From positions 1 through 17,392 of the forward strand of contig CAZYIC010000022.1 in NCBI GenBank assembly GCA_964646925.1: 17,392 bases of DNA, written 5' to 3'. Position numbers and translations under genes: made by a program. Position 1 is the stretch's first letter, and each line of letters begins with the position of its first letter. This DNA comes from GWB1-37-8 sp964646925 (GTDB taxonomy: Bacteria; Patescibacteriota; Microgenomatia; Levybacterales; UBA12049). This document shows, in pieces, positions 13,090 through 17,392 of the stretch. The notes under the pieces were generated by a model. The model was not told the DNA's origin. It was given only the letters and a program-made list of their open reading frames with translations, and did no database searches.

Positions 13090-15060
13090 CTATATATCCA
13101 ATGTTGCGGTTGTCGCGTTAGACTGAATAAATTGTTTTCTTGGCGGGACTTCGTCGCCCATAAGCATTGTGAATACAGCATCCGCTTCTTCTACATCAGC
13201 AATATTTACCTGTTTTAGCACTCTATTTGCAGGATTCATAGTTGTGTCCCACAGTTGGTCTTTGTTCATTTCTCCAAGACCTTTGTATCTTTGCACATTG
13301 ATTATCGTATTGCCGCTTTTCATCTCGACCAAAACTGTTTCTTTTTCTTCGTCAGAATAAGCGTACCTAATGTCCTTTCCTCTATTTAATTTGTACAAAG
13401 GGGGCTGAGCAATATACAAATATCCCTCTTTGATAATTTGCGGCAAGTGTCTATAGAAAAAAGTTAAAAGCAAAGTTTCAATGTGTTCCCCATCAACGTC
13501 CGCATCAGTCATGATAATAATTCTGTGATATCGTAGTTTTTCAAATTTTACTGTCTCCCCTATTCCCATTCCAAGAGCAATAATGACATTTTTCAATTCT
13601 TCGTGCTCTATAATCTTATCTAACCTTGCTCTTTCGGTATTTAGTATTTTTCCTCCTATTGGTAGAATTGCTTGGAATTTTCTATCGCGTCCCCCTTTTG
13701 CTGTTCCGGCGGCAGAATCTCCCTCAACCAAATATAGTTCGGAAACGCTTGGATCTTTTTCTTGGCAATCTGCTAATTTCCCGGGAAGCGAAGATCCTTC
13801 CAAAGCACCCTTTCTTAAAATTGCTTCTTTTGCCGCCTTGGCTGCAAGTCTGGCTTTTGCTGCCAAATAAACTTTTTCCAAAATTTTTCTTCCTTCTCCC
13901 GGGTTTTCTTCAAAGAAGGTGGAGAGACCTTCTTTAACTATTGTTTGAACGACCGGCTGAATTTCCGCATTACCCAATTTGCCTTTAGTTTGTCCTTCAA
14001 ACTGAATTCTGTCCTGAGGCATTTTGATAAAGATAACTGCAGACAATCCTTCTCTTGTATCGTCTCCTGTTATATAATCCCCGTCGTCTTTGAAACTTCC
14101 GATCTTTTTCCCATAATCATTTATTGCGCGGGTCAAAGCCATTCTAAATCCAGTTAGATGCGTTCCTCCATTTACGGTATTAATTACGTTTACATAGCTT
14201 TGTACATTTTCCACGTATTGATTGTTGTATTGTAAGGATGCTTCTACTTCGACATCGCCTTCTTGTTTTTGAATGAATATTGTTTCATGAAGCGGGCCTT
14301 TATTCTCATTTAGTTTTTCGACCAAAGAAGTTATTCCGCCTTCAAAATAATAATTCACTTCTTTTTCTTGTCCTTCTCTCTTGTCGTAAAAATGGAAATA
14401 TAATTTGGGGACAAGGTATGCTCTTTCTCTAATTGCTTTTTTAACCGTGTCAAAATCAAAAATGATTGTTGAGAAAATTTGTTTATCCGGGAAAAAAGTA
14501 ACTTTGGTTCCTGCTGAAGATCCTAAATTAAAATCATTTTTACTGTCTAATTTAGCTTCTTTCAATGGTGTTTTTGCGATTCCTCGTGAATATTCTTGGG
14601 AATAGATTTTTTTATCGCGTTTTACTTCAACTATCATCCATTCGGACAAAGCATTAACAACAGATGCCCCGACACCATGAAGTCCTCCGGAAATTTTATA
14701 AGCACTTCCTCCAAATTTTCCTCCTGCATGAAGTTTGGTCATGACAATTTCAAGAGCGGATTTTTTGAATTGGGGCATCATGTCAACGGGAATTCCTCGC
14801 CCATCATCAATAACAGTTGCGGTACCGTCTTTGCTTAAAGTTATCCAGACATTTTTGGCAAATCCTGCCAATGCTTCATCAACAGCATTATCAATAATTT
14901 CCCTTAAGGATTCGTGAAGTCCGATTACATCAGTACTTCCTATGTACATTCCGGGGCGTTTTCGGACCGGTTCCAAGCCTTCTAGGACTTGAATATGTGC
15001 TGCGGAATAATCTGAGGTTTTTTGAGCTTTTGAAGTAGTCTTTTTTATAGCCATAAACAT
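13090..15060 (-). CDS. gyrB: DNA gyrase subunit B
   Basis: GyrB is the ATPase partner of GyrA. The 656-residue protein shows the GHKL ATPase motifs REIIDNAVDEA (53-63), DDGRGIP (85-91) and GGLHGVGASVVN (125-136), the QTKGKLG transducer loop (357-363), and the Toprim residues EGDSA (446-450) and DADVDG (519-524). The length fits gyrases without the insertion found in E. coli. The start could be ATG 15060 or ATG 15054 (MAIKK), neither with a good Shine-Dalgarno site; an AT-rich GATAAGATAAT stretch directly upstream could hold a -10 box. The stop is TAG. First gene of the long minus-strand train; a REP-like copy lies upstream between it and the RAYT gene. Confidence 0.97.
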   Translation of the reverse strand: MFMAIKKTTSKAQKTSDYSAAHIQVLEGLEPVRKRPGMYIGSTDVIGLHESLREIIDNAVDEALAGFAKNVWITLSKDGTATVIDDGRGIPVDMMPQFKKSALEIVMTKLHAGGKFGGSAYKISGGLHGVGASVVNALSEWMIVEVKRDKKIYSQEYSRGIAKTPLKEAKLDSKNDFNLGSSAGTKVTFFPDKQIFSTIIFDFDTVKKAIRERAYLVPKLYFHFYDKREGQEKEVNYYFEGGITSLVEKLNENKGPLHETIFIQKQEGDVEVEASLQYNNQYVENVQSYVNVINTVNGGTHLTGFRMALTRAINDYGKKIGSFKDDGDYITGDDTREGLSAVIFIKMPQDRIQFEGQTKGKLGNAEIQPVVQTIVKEGLSTFFEENPGEGRKILEKVYLAAKARLAAKAAKEAILRKGALEGSSLPGKLADCQEKDPSVSELYLVEGDSAAGTAKGGRDRKFQAILPIGGKILNTERARLDKIIEHEELKNVIIALGMGIGETVKFEKLRYHRIIIMTDADVDGEHIETLLLTFFYRHLPQIIKEGYLYIAQPPLYKLNRGKDIRYAYSDEEKETVLVEMKSGNTIINVQRYKGLGEMNKDQLWDTTMNPANRVLKQVNIADVEEADAVFTMLMGDEVPPRKQFIQSNATTATLDI

Positions 15061-15108
15061 TATCTTATCAAATTAAAGCAACAATTTCCAGTAGAATTAA
15101 TGGCGTTG

Positions 15109-15172
15109 AAATACCGATAAAAATACCAATAAAAATACCAATAAGGGATCGGAATAGCTTGGCGATGTGGTA
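15109..15172 (-). repeat. REP-like element, copy 3 (downstream of RAYT)
   Basis: The arm ACCACATCGCCAAGCTA reads on the minus strand (15171-15155), starting two bases after the RAYT stop codon. It is followed by CCGATCCCTTATTGG and then three 12-base tail units, read on the plus strand as AAATACCGATAA, AAATACCAATAA, AAATACCAATAA (15109-15144). Confidence 0.88.
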
Positions 15173-15173
15173 T

Positions 15174-15842
15174 TTATTCCAAAGTCAAATGCTTGATGTT
15201 GTCCAATTTCCTAGAATAATCTGCCTGATCAAGAACAAATTTTCTATATTCTTGTGGGTTTTTGAAAAATGACATAATTTCTTTTGGCTTTATGAAGCCG
15301 GATGACTTTCCTAAATAATCCGGATATGAAGAATAATCATAAAACTCAAGATTGTTTATTTCAATAAGGTAAGAGGTAACTGGATTTAGGTGAATGTATC
15401 TTGAAACATGAAGTAACTGTTCATCGTCTTCAATTCGCACTGCGCCAAAATTCCCCTGGAAAAGATGTCCAGATCTGTTATGGCGGATATTAAAATAATG
15501 GCTGAAGCCATTGGTTAATTTTGCAATAAACTTAGAAATTCCTTTATCTGCTAATTGTTTGAGCAAAAAATGAAAATGATTTGGCATCAGGCAGAAGGCA
15601 TAAATATCTACTAGAACTTTTGACCCTCTTTCTAGCTTTTTAAAAATATTATCTTTTTCTTCTGCTGGTAGCACTTTAAATTTTGAAAATTTAACAGGAC
15701 AATTTGCAAAACGGTAGTAATCTATTATTTGAATGAATCTATCGTATTCTCGCTTGTTTAGAAATATTGGTCTTTTCTCAACGCCACGGTTATATACATG
15801 GTAGATTTCATTTGTTGCAAGGATTGTTTTTCGTAATGCCAC
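15174..15842 (-). CDS. REP-associated tyrosine transposase (RAYT, IS200-like Y1 fold)
   Basis: The 222-residue protein starts with the family's NEIYHVYNRGVEKRPIF stretch and has the metal-binding His-x-His as MPNHFHFLL (His89, His91). The likely nucleophile is Tyr116 in FSHYFN, followed by the RAYT signatures GHLFQG (125-130) and RYIHLNPV (148-155). RAYTs are single-stranded DNA endonuclease/transposases that act on REP palindromes, usually as single chromosomal copies and not inside a classical IS. Here REP-like copies stand directly at both sides (15109-15172 and 15865-15917), which makes them the likely substrates. The start is GTG at 15842, six bases after a -10-like box, with no Shine-Dalgarno site. 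All key residues are present, so the enzyme may be active. Confidence 0.93.
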   Translation of the reverse strand: MALRKTILATNEIYHVYNRGVEKRPIFLNKREYDRFIQIIDYYRFANCPVKFSKFKVLPAEEKDNIFKKLERGSKVLVDIYAFCLMPNHFHFLLKQLADKGISKFIAKLTNGFSHYFNIRHNRSGHLFQGNFGAVRIEDDEQLLHVSRYIHLNPVTSYLIEINNLEFYDYSSYPDYLGKSSGFIKPKEIMSFFKNPQEYRKFVLDQADYSRKLDNIKHLTLE

Positions 15843-15848
15843 AAATTA

Positions 15849-15877
15849 AGTAAACCATATTTTTACCACATCGTCAA
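15849..15877 (-). promoter_or_regulatory. Putative RAYT promoter using a REP arm as -35
   Basis: TTGACG (15872-15877) and TTTACT (15849-15854, four of six matches) are spaced 17 bases apart on the minus strand. The GTG at 15842 follows after six bases. The -35 hexamer lies in the left arm of REP-like copy 4, where the arm differs from the other copies. Confidence 0.5.
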
Positions 15878-15917
15878 TGCAATCCGATACGGGATCGATC
15901 TAGCTTGGCGATATAGT
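15865..15917. repeat. REP-like element, copy 4 (two arms, upstream of RAYT)
   Basis: The left arm ACCACATCGTCAATGCA (15865-15881) and the right arm TAGCTTGGCGATATAGT (15901-15917) face each other around CCGATACGGGATCG. The result is a whole palindrome without tandem tail. The left arm differs from the common arm at four positions, the right arm at two. Confidence 0.88.
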
Positions 15918-15925
15918 TTTAGAGA

Positions 15926-15960
15926 AAACTTCCTATCTCGGGGTCGGAAGCGAGAAGTGA
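15926..15960 (-). terminator. Possible weak terminator after the zincin-like gene
   Basis: On the minus strand, just after the stop at 15961, TCTCG and CGAGA, extended by ACTT and AAGT with a bulge, can pair around a 10-base loop and are followed by a TTTTCTCT tract. The stem is interrupted, so this is uncertain. Confidence 0.35.
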
Positions 15961-16479
15961 TTATTTGGGGAGGTATTTTTTGAATTCTTTTTGTCTTTCT
16001 TCCCTTGTCATTGAAAGTGCCCAATCCCAAGCGATTTTATAAGGACTAATATCTTTTCCAGTCCAAAGACTTATCTCATATTCTATTTCTTTATCTGCTA
16101 TGCCTTTCCCAAATACGTCAACCAAAATATCGTAAAGTATTAAATCAAGGAGTTTATGTAATTCTAGTCTGTGGTTAGAATCATCCCAATTAGTTTTGGG
16201 TTTTACCCCATTTCCAATTAAAAGTCTGTGGCATAGTTCATGAGCTAGAGTTGTGGTTTTAAGTTCAGTTGGGACGTCTGCTTGAAGACTTAATGGATGA
16301 GAATAAGAGACATATTCATAAACAACTGCGTTTATTATTTTTTCTTTAAATTTAAGATTACTTATTATCTCAATTACGCTTGTAATTCTTTTTCCTTCTT
16401 CATTCCAAATTTTTTCGTATTCTTTTGCAGCCTTTTCAAATTCAGGATTATCGTATTCCGGGTAAAAATTTATTTTCAT
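15961..16479 (-). CDS. Small zincin-like (HExxH) hypothetical protein
   Basis: The 172-residue protein has no recognisable family name for me. Its key feature is TTLAHELCHRLL, an HExxH zinc-metallopeptidase motif (His80, Glu81, His84), followed by LELHKLLDLILYDILVDVF in which His108 could be a third ligand. There is no signal peptide or membrane segment, so it should act in the cytoplasm. Its ATG overlaps the stop of the FemAB-like gene as ATGA, and AGAGG lies upstream, so the two are translated together. A peptidase partner of a cell-wall enzyme is imaginable but not shown. A non-enzymatic zinc-binding protein is the alternative. Confidence 0.7.
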   Translation of the reverse strand: MKINFYPEYDNPEFEKAAKEYEKIWNEEGKRITSVIEIISNLKFKEKIINAVVYEYVSYSHPLSLQADVPTELKTTTLAHELCHRLLIGNGVKPKTNWDDSNHRLELHKLLDLILYDILVDVFGKGIADKEIEYEISLWTGKDISPYKIAWDWALSMTREERQKEFKKYLPK

Positions 16480-17392
16480 AAACCTCTTAAGCGATTTCTT
16501 AATGATTCAATAATATAATTTAAGAAATATTTAGATTTGTTTATTATTAAATCTTGCGCGTGGAGGTATTCGAAATCTTCCCCGCCGAAGCCGCGTTTGA
16601 ATAAAGAAAGTCCTGCAAAACGATGATTTGGTTTTTCTATCGGCGCAACACCCCAGAAATTATATCGTGTCATTCGCCTTCTTTTTGCTTCTAAAATTCC
16701 CTCCCATTGAATAAGATATGCTCCCGGGTAATGTCTTCCCTCATCTGTTGATGCTCCATAATGATATACGGCTTCTTTTCCATAAAAGATAACAAAAGCT
16801 TGGGCTAAAAGTTTGTTGCCAAAATAAGAGCTATACAAAAGTGACTTATCTTCTTTTGCAAAAATTTTAAATTGCTCGTATAAAAATTTGTATGAAAATG
16901 GAACAAATTTTTGACGCTTTGCGGTTTGCATTTGAAGTTCATAAAACTTTTTTATTTCATCCGGGTTAGTTGAGGCAGTTATTTTTATATTTTCTTTTAT
17001 TGCTTTTCTTACTTCGTAGCGAGTTCCCTTTCTCATCTGAATCATTAACTCTTCTTCGGATTTTGTTATGTCAAGTTGAGATGTTAGTTCTGCATGTAAA
17101 TGCATCGGTGCTTTTATAAAGCCCAAACTTTTAAAAAGATTTTTTGAAAATTCATCTTGTTTTAATTGAGGTCTAACTCTTACAAAAACACAATTATTTT
17201 CTTTTGAAATTTGTTTAATTTGATCTAAAAAGAGTTTGGTAATATTTTTATTTTGCCAATCAATGATTGGTCCTCCGGGAATTGTTAGATATTTTCCGCG
17301 TCGAGCAGGTTCTATTATAGAAAGCATTACCCCAACAAGTTTGTTTCCATTATAAAAACCAATTCGGCTTATATCCTTTCCAAGCGCTTTGT
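16476..17392 (-). CDS. FemAB/FemX-like peptidoglycan aminoacyltransferase, 5' end outside the window
   Basis: Fem-family enzymes add amino acids from aminoacyl-tRNA to the peptidoglycan precursor at the inner face of the membrane. The frame stays open past the ATG at 17327 to the window end, and the extra residues (DISRIGFYNGNKLVGVML) fit the family's N-terminal strand, so that ATG is internal. Recognisable parts are YLTIPGGPIIDW, the MRKGTRYEVRKA basic helix, the MQTAKRQKFVPFSYKFLYEQF region and the paired-GNAT stretch VYHYGAST...YLIQWEGILEAKRR...YNFWGV. The C-terminus FKRGFGGEDFEYLHAQDL is also typical. Its stop overlaps the start of the zincin-like gene by four bases. Substrate amino acid and acceptor cannot be read from the sequence. 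Confidence 0.88.
   Translation of the reverse strand, partial: KALGKDISRIGFYNGNKLVGVMLSIIEPARRGKYLTIPGGPIIDWQNKNITKLFLDQIKQISKENNCVFVRVRPQLKQDEFSKNLFKSLGFIKAPMHLHAELTSQLDITKSEEELMIQMRKGTRYEVRKAIKENIKITASTNPDEIKKFYELQMQTAKRQKFVPFSYKFLYEQFKIFAKEDKSLLYSSYFGNKLLAQAFVIFYGKEAVYHYGASTDEGRHYPGAYLIQWEGILEAKRRRMTRYNFWGVAPIEKPNHRFAGLSLFKRGFGGEDFEYLHAQDLIINKSKYFLNYIIESLRNRLRGL

Noticed and set aside
9910..15060. Topoisomerase IV (parC/parE) instead of gyrase
   Set aside because: The A subunit has a GyrA box (QHRGGKG) and a full pinwheel domain, so gyrase fits better.
15174..15842. A complete IS200/IS605 element
   Set aside because: There is no TnpB, and the protein has RAYT signatures (GHLFQG, YIHLNPV) with REP-like flanks, not IS200/IS605 ends.

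Overview
The window reads as a slice of an AT-rich, compact bacterial genome, most likely a Candidate Phyla Radiation (Patescibacteria) member of Microgenomates type. This assignment is an inference. It rests on the style of the proteins (divergent FolD and pyrimidine enzymes, a small zincin-like protein, a RAYT transposase), on short intergenic gaps, and on a high load of short repeats. No rRNA or marker gene is present to prove it. TAA, TAG and TGA are all used as normal stops, so the standard code applies.

Layout. (1) 1-1600, plus strand except for one small gene: the 3' end of a XerC/D-like tyrosine recombinase, a REP-like repeat, a possible small minus-strand gene, and a leaderless HTH gene fused to an HD domain that has lost its HD dyad, closed by a strong terminator. 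A decayed coding fragment follows. (2) 1733-2513, minus: a membrane-anchored SIMPL-domain protein whose -35 box lies in a repeat arm. (3) 2527-15060, minus: a long gene train in the transcription order gyrB, ppa, gyrA, folD, pyrB, carA, carB (in two pieces), pyrC. It supplies DNA gyrase, inorganic pyrophosphatase, one-carbon folate metabolism and the first three steps of UMP synthesis. (4) 15109-15917: a REP-associated tyrosine transposase (RAYT) bracketed by REP-like elements. (5) 15961-17392, minus: a zincin-like protein overlapping a FemAB/FemX-type peptidoglycan aminoacyltransferase that runs off the window.

The least expected layer is the repeats. Four copies of one REP-like family (conserved 17-base arm, palindromic core, copy-specific tandem tails) are scattered through the window, two of them flanking the RAYT. 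REP arms appear to supply the -35 boxes of the RAYT gene itself and of the SIMPL gene. At least three other palindromic families and several 7-base tandem repeats occur, many in frame inside genes. carA, carB and pyrC all carry insertions that disturb only surface-loop-like positions, and the pyrC C-terminus and stop codon are made of REP sequence.

A single in-frame TAG separates the two halves of carB, at a position where the flanking residues otherwise continue the family's sequence without interruption. Several promoters sit only 5-11 bases from start codons, suggesting leaderless mRNAs, while ppa, carA and pyrC have good Shine-Dalgarno sites.
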